Positions 1 through 8,546 of a DNA stretch of 64,000 bases are shown here, in pieces (the first letter of the stretch is position 1; every line of letters starts with the position of its first letter). The stretch covers positions 186,001-250,000 of the forward strand of contig NZ_ATUG01000001.1 of NCBI RefSeq assembly GCF_000420085.1. The letters run 5' to 3'. A program made the translations under genes and the position numbers. The stretch is from Desulfospira joergensenii DSM 10085. GTDB lineage: Bacteria; Desulfobacterota; Desulfobacteria; Desulfobacterales; Desulfobacteraceae. The notes below the pieces were generated by a model. The model was not told the origin of the DNA. It did no database searches and saw only the letters and a program-made list of their open reading frames with translations.

Positions 1-274
1 TCAGCAGGCCCAAGGAAATGGATACCGCGGCCGTGGCAATGCTGAATACGATGGTGATGCCGATGGATTTCAGATAAAGGGGGTCCTTGAACAGCTCCAG
101 ATAATTGTAGAACCAGACAAATTTGGACTGTCTGCCAAAGGGATCACTCAGGAGAAAAGACTGGATGATTCCCTGGATGGCCGGCCAGTAAAAAAAGGTC
201 AGGGTCACCACCAACTGGGGAAGGATCAGGATATAGGGCAGGGTTCTGGATTTAAAATGGGCGCGCTTGATCAT
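1..274 (-). CDS. ugpA: UgpA-like glycerol-3-phosphate ABC transporter permease (partial, C-terminus off the window)
   Basis: Reading leftwards from an ATG at 274 gives 91 codons without a stop, beginning MIKRAHFKSRTLPYILILPQ and running off the left edge. The first membrane segment (LPYILILPQLVVTLTFFYW) and the following QGIIQSFLLSDPFG region are typical of the N-terminus of UgpA/MalF-type inner-membrane permeases. It lies 54 bases downstream of ugpB on the same strand, so the two form a ugpBA operon, presumably continued by ugpE outside the window. The EAA loop that would contact the ATPase is outside the visible part. The assignment rests on the N-terminal sequence and on the neighbouring ugpB and ugpC. 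Confidence 0.85.
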   Translation of the reverse strand, partial: MIKRAHFKSRTLPYILILPQLVVTLTFFYWPAIQGIIQSFLLSDPFGRQSKFVWFYNYLELFKDPLYLKSIGITIVFSIATAAVSISLGLL

Positions 275-328
275 AGTTGAAACCGGGCACCGGGAACAAA
301 CCTCCCGGCGCCCTTTCTTTACATGGGT

Positions 329-1657
329 TTATTGATAAGTTTTCTCAAAGGCCCTTAACTGGGCATTGCTCCTGGATACAGCATCATCCAGGGCTTTCTG
401 GGGAGATTTTGATCCGTTCCAGACCAGCTCAAGCTCCTCGTTGATGATGTTCCGGATCTGGACAAAGTATCCCAGACGCAGACCCCGGGAGATCTTGGTG
501 GGAATGGCCCGGTTCAGCTGGTTGATACCCACTTCCTGGAAGGGATTGGCATCAAAATACCCTTTTTCTTTCAAGGAGTTATAGGCATTGAGGGTAATGG
601 GGAAATACCCGGTTTCCTTATGCCAGTATTCCTGCATCTCATTGGTTGCCAGGAATTCGAGAAATTTGGCCACACCCTTGTACTCCTCCTTGGAATGCCC
701 CTGGAGAACCCAGAGGGATGCCCCGCCGATAATGGAGTTCTGGGGTTTTTTCATCCAGGCTTCCACGGGAAGGGGGGCGGTATCCCAGGTAAAATCCTTG
801 ACCGCTTTTTTGAGTTTGGCGATGCCGGAAATGGAATCCATGTATACGGCTGCATTCTGGGCGATGAACTCGGATTTCGGGCCCTGGTATTTTTGTCCCC
901 CGTACATGAACCGTTTGTCATCGGCCCAGGATTTGAGTCTTGTAATATGATTGACAACCTTGGGATTGTTGATCTCCAGCTCACAGTCCAGACCTTCATA
1001 GCCGTTGGACTTGCTGGCAAAGGGCAGGTTGTGAATGGCCGAATAGTTTTCAATCTGGACCCATGACTGCCATGCCGTCACCATACCGGCCGGGGCAATG
1101 CCCTTATCCACGATGATTTTGGTGATCCTGCCCAGTTCGTCCCAGGTAATGGGCTCGGATTTGGAAAGGGGTTCAATCCCGGCCTTTTTAAACATATCCA
1201 CGTTATAGTACATGATAGGGGTTGAGGAGTTGAACGGCATGGACATGAGGTTGCCGTCGGCGTTCATGTAATAGGACAGGACTGCCTGGAGATAATTGGA
1301 CCAGTCCACATCTATCCCGGCATCCTTCATGAGCTCAAACACAGGATATATGGCTCCGGACAGCATCATGGTCTGGGTTCCCACTTCAAACACCTGGAGA
1401 ATGTGGGGCTGTTTTTTGGCCCGGAAAGCGGCCACGCCGGCATTCATGGTTTCATCGTAATTTCCCTTAAAGGTTCCCACGACCCTGTAATCCGACTGGG
1501 ACGCGTTGAAATCCGCAATCATTTTTGCGGCCACTTCCCCCCTGGCGCTTCTCATGGCATGCCACCAGTTAATGGTAATCGGCTTTGCAAAGGCTGACAT
1601 TGGGAATGCCAGACCGATAACAACGATCAATAACACTAAAAACCTGGACGCTTTCAT
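329..1657 (-). CDS. ugpB: sn-glycerol-3-phosphate ABC transporter, periplasmic binding protein UgpB
   Basis: A 442-residue extracytoplasmic solute-binding protein of family 1, close in length to E. coli UgpB (438). The ATG at 1657 is chosen because GGAGGG sits at 1665-1670 and because it starts a clean signal peptide (MKASRFLVLLIVVIGLAFP, cut near SAFA). Stretches that track UgpB closely include TFKGNYDETMNAG, HILQVFEVGTQTMM, PFNSSTPIMYYN, NLPFASKSNGYEG, NSIIGGASLWV and RGLRLGYFVQIRNIINEELE. It should bind glycerol-3-phosphate or glycerophosphodiesters in the periplasm and deliver them to UgpAE. It is divergent from ugpC across about 215 bases. Confidence 0.93.
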   Translation of the reverse strand: MKASRFLVLLIVVIGLAFPMSAFAKPITINWWHAMRSARGEVAAKMIADFNASQSDYRVVGTFKGNYDETMNAGVAAFRAKKQPHILQVFEVGTQTMMLSGAIYPVFELMKDAGIDVDWSNYLQAVLSYYMNADGNLMSMPFNSSTPIMYYNVDMFKKAGIEPLSKSEPITWDELGRITKIIVDKGIAPAGMVTAWQSWVQIENYSAIHNLPFASKSNGYEGLDCELEINNPKVVNHITRLKSWADDKRFMYGGQKYQGPKSEFIAQNAAVYMDSISGIAKLKKAVKDFTWDTAPLPVEAWMKKPQNSIIGGASLWVLQGHSKEEYKGVAKFLEFLATNEMQEYWHKETGYFPITLNAYNSLKEKGYFDANPFQEVGINQLNRAIPTKISRGLRLGYFVQIRNIINEELELVWNGSKSPQKALDDAVSRSNAQLRAFEKTYQ

Positions 1658-1751
1658 TTTGATTCCCTCCTTGACAAAATTTACTGTGGATCGATCAATG
1701 GTCATTGTTTCGCAACTGAAATTTACTCCAGATTCTTGATTTTTAGTCGGA

Positions 1752-1768
1752 TTGACTTGGGGAGTCAA
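1752..1768. promoter_or_regulatory. Inverted repeat between divergent ugpB and ugpC
   Basis: TTGACT (1752-1757) and AGTCAA (1763-1768) form a perfect 6-base inverted repeat with a 5-base G-rich centre (TGGGG). It lies in the only intergenic space shared by ugpBA and ugpC, where a common operator would be expected. On the minus strand a TTGACA (1809-1804) followed after 18 bases by TAAAAC (1785-1780) is a possible promoter for ugpB, which would place the repeat at its start region. No regulator is identified. Confidence 0.35.
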
Positions 1769-1874
1769 GGTTAAATTGAGTTTTAAAAAAAATATTTCAA
1801 TCGTGTCAAATTTTGTTTATAACCTCTGAACAACCCAAAATTCTGATTACCCAATCTTAAACCAAAGGAATGAG

Positions 1875-2972
1875 ATGGCAGAACTCAAATTTGAGAATGT
1901 AATCAAAAAATATGGCAAAACCGAAGTTATCCACAGTGTCAATCTGGATGTGAAGGACAAGGAATTTCTGGTTCTGGTCGGACCCTCCGGGTGCGGCAAG
2001 TCCACCCTGCTCAGAATGGTGGCCGGGCTGGAGGAAATATCTTCCGGGACCATCAGTATCAATGGGCAGGTGGTCAATGACATTGCCCCCAAGGACAGGG
2101 GACTTGCCATGGTGTTTCAGAACTACGCCCTTTACCCCCATATGAATGTCCTGGACAATATGTCCTTTGGATTAAAACTGTCAAAGACGCCGAAACAGGA
2201 AATCCAGCAGAGGGTGGAGGAAACCGCAACCATCCTGGGACTGGAAGATCTTCTTCTACGAAAACCCCACGAATTGTCCGGGGGGCAGCGCCAGAGGGTA
2301 GCCATGGGACGGGCCATGGTCCGGAAACCTTCCATTTTCCTGTTTGACGAACCTCTGTCTAACCTGGACGCCAAGCTCAGGATTCAGATGCGGGCGGAAA
2401 TCAAACTGCTCCACCGGCGGGTGGACTCCACGATCATCTACGTCACCCATGACCAGGTGGAGGCCATGACCCTGGCCGACCGGATCGTTGTTTTAAAGGA
2501 CGGGATCATTGAGCAGGTGGGATCGCCCCTGGAACTTTTCGCCCACCCGGCCAACACCTTTGTAGCCGGATTTATCGGGACCCCTCCCATGAATCTGCTA
2601 GAGGCAAAAATCATGGGCCGGCCCGGCAGACTTCACCTGGAGTTTGATTCCGGCCTGACCATCCCCATCCCGGAGAAACCCGGCACGGAACTGACATTGG
2701 GCAGGGAAGTGATCATGGGAATCCGGGCCGAAGAGATCGTTCCTGCCCAGGAGGAAGATTCGTCGGAACGATCCTGGCATATTGAGGCTGAAGTCCTGGT
2801 GGTCGAGCCCCTGGGAAACGAGACCCACCTCCATGTGACGATTCAGGGAATAAAATTTTTGTCGAAATGCGAAGGAAGACGAATTGTATCCCCGGGAGAC
2901 CCGCTGAAACTCTCACTCAATCTGAATGAAATGCATCTGTTTGATGCAGAGTCCACCCGGGTAATATATTAA
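1875..2972 (+). CDS. ugpC: sn-glycerol-3-phosphate ABC transporter ATPase UgpC
   Basis: A 365-residue MalK/UgpC-type ATPase. Walker [10 protein letters not shown] is at residues 36-44, the Q-loop is in [12 protein letters not shown], the signature is [19 protein letters not shown], Walker B is [12 protein letters not shown] and the H-loop is [16 protein letters not shown]. The last 120 or so residues form the TOBE/OB regulatory region found in this subfamily. The ATG at 1875 is preceded by AAAGGAATGAG. It is divergent from ugpB and ugpA, whose permease it should energise at the inner membrane. Other CUT1 substrates cannot be excluded from the ATPase alone, but the adjacent UgpB makes glycerol-3-phosphate the best call. 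Confidence 0.9.
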   Translation: MAELKFENVIKKYGKTEVIHSVNLDVKDKEFLVLVGPSGCGKSTLLRMVAGLEEISSGTISINGQVVNDIAPKDRGLAMVFQNYALYPHMNVLDNMSFGLKLSKTPKQEIQQRVEETATILGLEDLLLRKPHELSGGQRQRVAMGRAMVRKPSIFLFDEPLSNLDAKLRIQMRAEIKLLHRRVDSTIIYVTHDQVEAMTLADRIVVLKDGIIEQVGSPLELFAHPANTFVAGFIGTPPMNLLEAKIMGRPGRLHLEFDSGLTIPIPEKPGTELTLGREVIMGIRAEEIVPAQEEDSSERSWHIEAEVLVVEPLGNETHLHVTIQGIKFLSKCEGRRIVSPGDPLKLSLNLNEMHLFDAESTRVIY

Positions 2973-3016
2973 AAAATACCGGTTATTGGATTGGTTTCGA
3001 AAACCTTGAATTCAAA

Positions 3017-3247
3017 TCATTCAACGATTTCAAGAATCACCCTTTTTTGCTCTTTGGCTGAGGCACAGGATAGAATGGTCCGCATGGCCTGGGCTGTCCT
3101 GCCTTTTTTCCCGATGACTTTTCCCAGATCCTCTTTTGCCACCCTTAGCTCAAGAACCAGGGTCTGCTGGGCCTTGATTTCCTGCACGTCAACCTCCTGG
3201 GGATTGTCAACCAGTGCCTGAGCAATGTACTCGATCAACTCTTTCAT
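3017..3247 (-). CDS. khpA: KH-domain RNA-binding protein KhpA (YlqC family)
   Basis: A 76-residue protein consisting of one KH domain. The GxxG loop is [16 protein letters not shown], and the N-terminal [19 protein letters not shown] is typical of KhpA. AGGAGATCCC at 3251-3260 selects the ATG at 3247 over an upstream in-frame start. KhpA binds RNA, often together with KhpB. In many genomes it sits between rpsP and rimM, but here it stands alone, facing ugpC across 44 bases. Confidence 0.88.
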   Translation of the reverse strand: MKELIEYIAQALVDNPQEVDVQEIKAQQTLVLELRVAKEDLGKVIGKKGRTAQAMRTILSCASAKEQKRVILEIVE

Positions 3248-3387
3248 AGCGGGATCTCCTTTTCTTTCTGCCAAGGTGAATATACAATATAATGCTAACA
3301 ACCATGCGTAATGAAAATTGATCTGCAAGACCTAAGTCGGTATTCCTGATTTTCCAAGCATACCATAACGCTCTTAAATCACAAGTT

Positions 3388-3678
3388 TTATTTTTGATCA
3401 TCCGGTTCCGCCCAGATAATCTGCCTTTTATTGATAAAAAGGGTCTCGTGTTTTACGGGACTTCCGGATTTTTCATCGTAAACCGCCACCTTAAACAGGA
3501 CCAGAAAGGATTCTTTCCGGCTGGACAGCAGATCTGAAAGCCGGTCATACCCGTATTCCTGATTGATATTGACCTGACCGCTGACTAAGGTTCCGTCAAT
3601 GAGCTTTAGACGCACTATTCTGGATTTTATCGGTCTTGAACCATTCGGTTCCGGAAAGGGGTATTGACCTGGTTCCAT
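3388..3678 (-). CDS. Conserved small hypothetical protein
   Basis: A 96-residue soluble protein with no recognised function. The ATG at 3678 is preferred to one 15 codons upstream because GAGGG lies just upstream of it (3684-3688) and the earlier start has no good site. Residues 20-50 (KSRIVRLKLIDGTLVSGQVNIN) alternate hydrophobic and polar positions like a small beta-barrel, and a DRLSDLLSS helix follows. This resembles small Sm-like or PilZ-sized folds, but that is only an impression. The neighbours (khpA downstream, an Fe-S scaffold gene divergent) do not define a role. Confidence 0.6.
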   Translation of the reverse strand: MEPGQYPFPEPNGSRPIKSRIVRLKLIDGTLVSGQVNINQEYGYDRLSDLLSSRKESFLVLFKVAVYDEKSGSPVKHETLFINKRQIIWAEPDDQK

Positions 3679-3802
3679 AAATGCCCTCGGGAAAAGGATC
3701 TGCTGATTTGTATTATGATACATTAATGACTTTATTTTTAAAATCCTGTCAAGGAAATTTTCCTGGTCACCGCTATTTTATATCAGATTGACACCATTTC
3801 GC

Positions 3803-3830
3803 TTGACATAAAAAAGATATCTATTATTTT
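3803..3830 (+). promoter_or_regulatory. Putative sigma-70 promoter for the Fe-S scaffold gene
   Basis: TTGACA at 3803-3808 and TATTTT at 3825-3830 are separated by 16 bases, about 93 bases upstream of the GTG start at 3923. The surrounding sequence is AT-rich and lies between two divergent genes. Confidence 0.45.
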
Positions 3831-3922
3831 AAGAAGCGATACGTTTTTAAAGCAGATCTTTTGCCCCAGAATCCGGTAAAAGATTGAGATAACCAAGAGC
3901 GCTAAAACAAAAGGAAGAACAA

Positions 3923-4345
3923 GTGGTCACTGAAATCACATCCAGGGAATCTGAACGAAAAATGCTTGCCGATGCCGGATACGGAGCACCTGCCATCGAC
4001 TATTTTCTTGAAAAAAAATATATGGGGCACATAGAGAATGCAAGTCAGGTGTCGGAAAAGATCGGTTCCTGCGGTGATATAATGAAGATCTACCTCAAGG
4101 TGGACGACAATGAAATCATTGAAGATGTCCGATATGAAATCACCGGCTGCGCAGGGGCCATTTCCGCTGCCATGGCCGCAGTGGACCTGGTAAAGGGGCA
4201 AAGCCTTGACCATGCCCTTGGGGTAAATGACGGCGATGTCTTTCAAGCCCTTGAAAACATTCCGGAAAAAAAGCATCATTGTATCCAGCTGGCCGTCAAA
4301 ACCATGCACCAGGGGATCCAAGAGTTAAAATCCGGAAACAAATAA
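3923..4345 (+). CDS. IscU/NifU N-domain-like iron-sulfur cluster scaffold protein
   Basis: A 140-residue protein with GTG start; AAGGAAG at 3911-3917 supports it. Three cysteines fall where IscU ligands are expected: in GSCGDIMKIYL, in ITGCAGAISAAMA and in KKHHCIQLA. The first motif reads GSCGD rather than the usual NPxCGD, and the protein has its own N-terminal extension of about 40 residues. No cysteine desulfurase lies next to it, so this is probably one of the stand-alone scaffold paralogues common in anaerobes. It would assemble or carry Fe-S clusters in the cytoplasm. The next gene starts inside its stop codon region. Confidence 0.75.
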   Translation: MVTEITSRESERKMLADAGYGAPAIDYFLEKKYMGHIENASQVSEKIGSCGDIMKIYLKVDDNEIIEDVRYEITGCAGAISAAMAAVDLVKGQSLDHALGVNDGDVFQALENIPEKKHHCIQLAVKTMHQGIQELKSGNK

Positions 4346-5028
4346 GAACCGCCCTCCTCCTGCTCCTTTTGCCGGCCCTGCTCCTGGGCGGATGCGGGAC
4401 AGATTCCCGGTTCCGGATCCAAAATCTGGCAAAGGCCGACATAGACGTGGTGGCGGACGTCCATATCAAGGAGGCCACCGCCCTATTGGAATCCCTCACC
4501 CGAAAGCTGTATAAGATGAACCCGGCCGAGCTGAAGAAAACCCCCGGGGCAAGCGTTGACGCCCAGGTCCGGAGGATATTCCAGTGCCCGCCCGGGGCGG
4601 AATCTTCAGAACTTGACCGGAAGGAGAGCATCGACGCCATCCTGCTTGGATTTGAACCGGACTACCCCGGGGACCGGATCTTTGCCATGATGTACGGCCT
4701 CTATACCATGATTTTCAAGTCCTATTCCGGCAGATGCGAACTCTATATGGTTGACTTTCTGGATGAGCAGAGCCTTTACAACAGCGCCCGGAATATTGAG
4801 ATCTTTGTATGGCGGATTAAAAACAGGATCCTGCCCGACGGCAGACTGGTTCTGGAAACCAACCAAATCGACGGGCCTGTTAAGAACCTGAGCTTTGAAC
4901 GCCTCTTTGGGAAACTTATCTCCCTCCAGGACACCATGGCCCTCATTGTCTCGTCCCAGTCCGGCCGGTTGATCACTAAGGTTGTCCATACGGCTGCCAC
5001 CACGGCCTTTATCCCCATCGGGCTATAA
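4342..5028 (+). CDS. Putative lipoprotein, unknown function, apparent ATA start
   Basis: A 228-residue protein with an ideal lipoprotein signal if translation starts at 4342: (M)RTALLLLLLPALLLGGCGT, lipobox LLGGC. The codon there is ATA, overlapping the TAA of the upstream gene (ATAA) exactly where ATGA coupling is normally seen. The only ordinary start in frame is TTG at 4279, which gives a 38-residue signal with a hydrophilic lead (YPAGRQNHAPGDPR) and a 67-base overlap. The mature part is alpha-helical looking, with FEPDYPGDRIFAMMYGLYTM and FLDEQSLYNSARNIE. I do not recognise the family. It ends 4 bases from the convergent protease gene. Confidence 0.65.
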   Translation: MRTALLLLLLPALLLGGCGTDSRFRIQNLAKADIDVVADVHIKEATALLESLTRKLYKMNPAELKKTPGASVDAQVRRIFQCPPGAESSELDRKESIDAILLGFEPDYPGDRIFAMMYGLYTMIFKSYSGRCELYMVDFLDEQSLYNSARNIEIFVWRIKNRILPDGRLVLETNQIDGPVKNLSFERLFGKLISLQDTMALIVSSQSGRLITKVVHTAATTAFIPIGL

Positions 5029-5032
5029 AACG

Positions 5033-6862
5033 TCACATGGCTGCCTGGAGCCCCTCAAACCGCTCTACCTGCTCCTGATAATAGGATTTTTTCGAGTCGC
5101 TGATGGCAAGGGCCTCTTTGGCAGCCAGGATGGCTTCGTCAACCCGGTTGTTCACAAACAGAGCCTCTGCATAGGTATCCAGGATAAAGGCCTCTTTCTT
5201 GAGGGCCAACGCCCTGGACGCCAGGTCAAGGGCCTGTTCATAATTTCTGAATTTCCTGTCCGGACAGGTGGCCAGGAGCCAGGCAAGATTGTTCAATGCG
5301 TGGATATTTTCCCGGTCTATCCGGATTACATTTTCATAGGCTTCCACAGCCTTTTCATAGGCTTTTTTATCATAGTGGTAATCCCCCACAAATACGTAAA
5401 GATCTGAATTATCCGGATCTACTTTCAGCTCCTGGAACAGGACTTGCTGGGTGATAAACTGTGAAAATCCTTCCCTGGCAAACCCGTAATTGATGCTGTA
5501 TCCGGCAAAGAAAACCAGGAACACCAGCCCAAGATATCCCAGGATCAGTTTTTTCACCCGGTTATGGTGAAGCCCCACCCGTTCAGGCTCAGTCTGGCAC
5601 TTCTCCAGAAACCGGATCCTCTGACCGATGCTGAAGTGATGCCAATTGGGTTTATCCATGGACTGACCGCTTAAAAATGCGATTTTCTTAAAGGTTGAAA
5701 TCATGGCTGATGCGTCGGGTTTGAATCTGTAGACGTGGATATCGGCCTGGCGTTCAAAGTTTCTCATAAAAAAACCGAAACCGAACCTGAAATAGAGGAC
5801 AAAACAGAAAATCAGAAAAGCGGTGATCATCAAGGCATGGGCATTCCCCTTTTCCACCCCCAGTAAAGCAAATCCATCATACAGGGGGCCTGCCAAATAA
5901 AGAAGCAGCATAACCGGTTCAAAAAAGACAAAATTACAGGCAATAAATCCGGCAAAAAACATCAGATAAAATAGCATGTGATGCCTCTGGACATGTCCGA
6001 TTTCGTGGAGGATCACAGATTCGATCTCTTCCTCTTCCAGGGAGTTGAGCAGGGCCGGAGTCACCAGGATGTATCTGAATCTGCCCACCAGGCCCATGAC
6101 CCCGGCTGTGATCATGGTCCCTCCGAAAAGCTCCCATTTAAGGATGTCTGCATATTTGAGTCCGGCCTTTCGGCAGACTCTCTCGATGAGATCCCGTGAA
6201 AGCCCGGATTCCAGGGGAGAGCAGTTCCACAGCCTTTGGATCAACACCGGTCCGAACACGGACACGACGATCAGAAACACCAGAATATAGCCGATCTCCC
6301 CGGCCGTGGTATTCAGAGAATCCTTTACTGCCTGAAAGGGAAGAAACCGGATCATGTCTGCGAATAAAGAGAGACAGAACCAGGGCAGCAATGCGGGAAG
6401 GCAGAAGGATATATTGGAACGGATAAATTCCCTTTTGGTCACGCCTCCTGAAAAAAAGCCTCTTTGTACCCCGTAGGCCCAATTCCAGATCATCACGAGA
6501 TAAAAAAGAAACAGCCCCAGAAAAAGAACCGCGGCCAGGGTGGGAATCGTTTTGAACAGGGACAGATCCAAGACAAGAAGATTCAACCTAAATACATAGA
6601 TATTCAGGGCAAACATGGCCAGGGCGGTAATGGAGAGCCTGGACATGAGGATGTTGATGCGATGGTCCAGGCCGGCTGGGCCGATCCCGGCAGCCCTTTT
6701 TTCAAGACGCTGGAAAGAAAACCGGCAAACCAGGGCAAACGCCAGAACCAGGGCCAGGCTGTAGACCAGCCCCATGGGATTCACCCTGTCGGGCCCGTCA
6801 AAAAGTTCGGAAGAGGTGTAGATCACCAGGGCGATGAGAAAATATAAAAAATTTGAAAACAA
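5033..6862 (-). CDS. M48-family membrane metalloprotease with C-terminal TPR repeats
   Basis: A 609-residue membrane protein. About six hydrophobic segments occupy residues 1-240. The zinc site HEIGHVQRHH is near residue 284, and the third ligand lies in NFERQADIHVYRF near residue 370, as in HtpX/Ste24 enzymes. Another membrane segment (LGYLGLVFLVFFAGYSI) is followed by tetratricopeptide repeats (YVFVGDYHYDKKAYEKAVEAYENVI, HALNNLAWLLATCPD, DTYAEALFVNNRVDEA) over the last 150 residues. It probably cleaves membrane or periplasm-facing proteins, with the TPR tail binding substrate or partner; the substrate is unknown. It ends almost touching the lipoprotein gene on the other strand. Confidence 0.85.
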   Translation of the reverse strand: MFSNFLYFLIALVIYTSSELFDGPDRVNPMGLVYSLALVLAFALVCRFSFQRLEKRAAGIGPAGLDHRINILMSRLSITALAMFALNIYVFRLNLLVLDLSLFKTIPTLAAVLFLGLFLFYLVMIWNWAYGVQRGFFSGGVTKREFIRSNISFCLPALLPWFCLSLFADMIRFLPFQAVKDSLNTTAGEIGYILVFLIVVSVFGPVLIQRLWNCSPLESGLSRDLIERVCRKAGLKYADILKWELFGGTMITAGVMGLVGRFRYILVTPALLNSLEEEEIESVILHEIGHVQRHHMLFYLMFFAGFIACNFVFFEPVMLLLYLAGPLYDGFALLGVEKGNAHALMITAFLIFCFVLYFRFGFGFFMRNFERQADIHVYRFKPDASAMISTFKKIAFLSGQSMDKPNWHHFSIGQRIRFLEKCQTEPERVGLHHNRVKKLILGYLGLVFLVFFAGYSINYGFAREGFSQFITQQVLFQELKVDPDNSDLYVFVGDYHYDKKAYEKAVEAYENVIRIDRENIHALNNLAWLLATCPDRKFRNYEQALDLASRALALKKEAFILDTYAEALFVNNRVDEAILAAKEALAISDSKKSYYQEQVERFEGLQAAM

Positions 6863-6903
6863 AACAAGTCCTTATGGGTAAATTTCCCATTCTTCCTTAT
6901 GAG

Positions 6904-7467
6904 TTATAATATTCCCTTTGACGCATAGGTATTCAAGATGATCCAGGTTTTCACATCAAACTTCAGGCCGGGCTCTTTTATCAGGCTTCCGGCTTCCTCC
7001 CTGGACAGCATCATTACCTCGATATCTTCAGAATCTTCATTGAACCTGGAACTCGGTGCGCCCTCGCATTCAGCATGGATCAGGCTTACCGATTCATCGG
7101 TCATTCCCGACGAAGAATATACCGGAGGGCTCTTCCCCAGGACCCGGGTCAGTTTCAGTCCGGTCTCTTCAAACAGCTCTCTTTTTCCGGCCTGGATAAG
7201 GTCCTCTCCCGGGTCCACCAGCCCTGCCGGGAACCCGTACTGATAACCGCCCAGGACCACCCGGAACTCCTTTATGACCACCAGCTTTTCTTCCCGGACA
7301 TGGAAGGGCACCACCACCACTGCATCGGCTCTGTCCGGGTCCGGAGCAATCTTTTTTCGGGACGCATAAACCCAGGTTTTTTCCTGCTCCTTTCTGTCCC
7401 GGTATTCCATGGAGAAAAGATTTAAGTGTTTGAGATCGGTGATCTTTTCGACCCGGGTAATCCTCAT
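6904..7467 (-). CDS. Nudix hydrolase, ADP-ribose pyrophosphatase type
   Basis: A 187-residue protein. The Nudix box runs from GLVDPGEDLIQAGKRELFEE to TGL, matching Gx5Ex7REUXEEXGU. The preceding EFRVVLGGYQYGFPAG is typical of NudF/ADP-ribose pyrophosphatases. AGGAG at 7473-7477 selects the ATG at 7467 over one nine codons upstream. It should hydrolyse ADP-ribose or a related nucleoside diphosphate sugar in the cytoplasm. It lies 41 bases upstream of the M48-TPR gene on the same strand. Confidence 0.85.
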   Translation of the reverse strand: MRITRVEKITDLKHLNLFSMEYRDRKEQEKTWVYASRKKIAPDPDRADAVVVVPFHVREEKLVVIKEFRVVLGGYQYGFPAGLVDPGEDLIQAGKRELFEETGLKLTRVLGKSPPVYSSSGMTDESVSLIHAECEGAPSSRFNEDSEDIEVMMLSREEAGSLIKEPGLKFDVKTWIILNTYASKGIL

Positions 7468-7634
7468 TTTTACTCCTTTGACAAAGATATTCAATCAATC
7501 CTCATTCCAAGATAAGTATGGAAAAACAAATTGCCAGTCAATGAAATAAGAATCAAATGAATACATCGTAGGGATTTGATAATCCGGACAGTTAAAGCGA
7601 ATAAGGCTTTCAGCTTTGGCCTTTTGACTTTTGG

Positions 7635-8297
7635 CTAAGCCACATACATGAGATACCGGAACGCCAGCCAGAAATGGCAGGCACTGCCCAGAAGAACGAA
7701 CAGGTGCCAGATTTCATGGAACCCAAACAGGCCCCTGAAAAGATTTGGTTTTTTCAGGGCATAGACCAGGGCCCCCCCGGAGTAGAACAGGCCCCCTGCC
7801 GCCAGCCAGGCCAGGCCGCCGGGCTCAAGGGTCCGGACCAGGGGAAAAACGGCAATGACGCACAGCCATCCCATGGTGAGGTAGATCAGGGTGGAGATCC
7901 ACCTGGGCACGTTCATGCAGCAGATCTTAAGGACGATACCGGCCAGGGCGATCCCCCATACGGTTCCGAAAAGGCTCCAGCCCCAGGGACCCCGCAAGGG
8001 GACCAGGCAGAGGGGAGTATAGGATCCGGCAATGACCATGAAAATCATGATATGGTCGATCCGGCGAAGGATCCCCAGGCCTTTATCGGAAATCCTCAGC
8101 CCATGATAGAGAAAACTTGCCGTATACATCAGGATCAGGCTAGACCCGAATATGGAAAAGGAGACGATATGCCAGGCATCGGCCCGGAAGGCCGCAAACA
8201 CGATCATCAGGGTAAGGGCGGCCACTGACCCCAGGGCTCCTGCCATGTGGGTGATGGTGTTTACGGGCTCCCGGAAAATTTTTGAACATGCGCACAT
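7635..8297 (-). CDS. Hemolysin III / PAQR-family integral membrane protein
   Basis: A 220-residue protein with seven predicted membrane segments. PAQR/YqfA motifs are visible: EPVNTITHMAGALGS near the N-terminus, SASFLYHG-like TASFLYHGLRISDKG with RRIDHIMIFMVIAGSYTPL, and HEIWHLFVLLGSACHF at the end. The His and Asp/Ser set is the metal site of the CREST superfamily. Its cellular role is not well defined; the hemolysin name is historical. No strong ribosome site is seen before the ATG at 8297. It is divergent from aapJ. Confidence 0.88.
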   Translation of the reverse strand: MCACSKIFREPVNTITHMAGALGSVAALTLMIVFAAFRADAWHIVSFSIFGSSLILMYTASFLYHGLRISDKGLGILRRIDHIMIFMVIAGSYTPLCLVPLRGPWGWSLFGTVWGIALAGIVLKICCMNVPRWISTLIYLTMGWLCVIAVFPLVRTLEPGGLAWLAAGGLFYSGGALVYALKKPNLFRGLFGFHEIWHLFVLLGSACHFWLAFRYLMYVA

Positions 8298-8546
8298 AAA
8301 AGGACTTAAGCCTGATTTGAAAAAATATTCAACGCTTTGATAAAAGTTTTACATTATTCTAACCAAATCCTGTTGTTGCATCTTCGGATCTGCAGGCGAA
8401 AACCCTTGCTTTATTTCCAGAAAGAGCTTGATAAATTTTCCTGTTGTGCTAATAGTGACAGAGGTTTTAAATATCATGTTATAAAAACAAACAATTCGTT
8501 GGAAGTACCGCAATCACTTAATTCAAGGAAATGGAGGGGATTACCT

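Noticed and set aside
3923..4345. Part of a nif or isc operon
   Set aside because: No cysteine desulfurase, nif or isc genes flank it; it stands alone with its own promoter.
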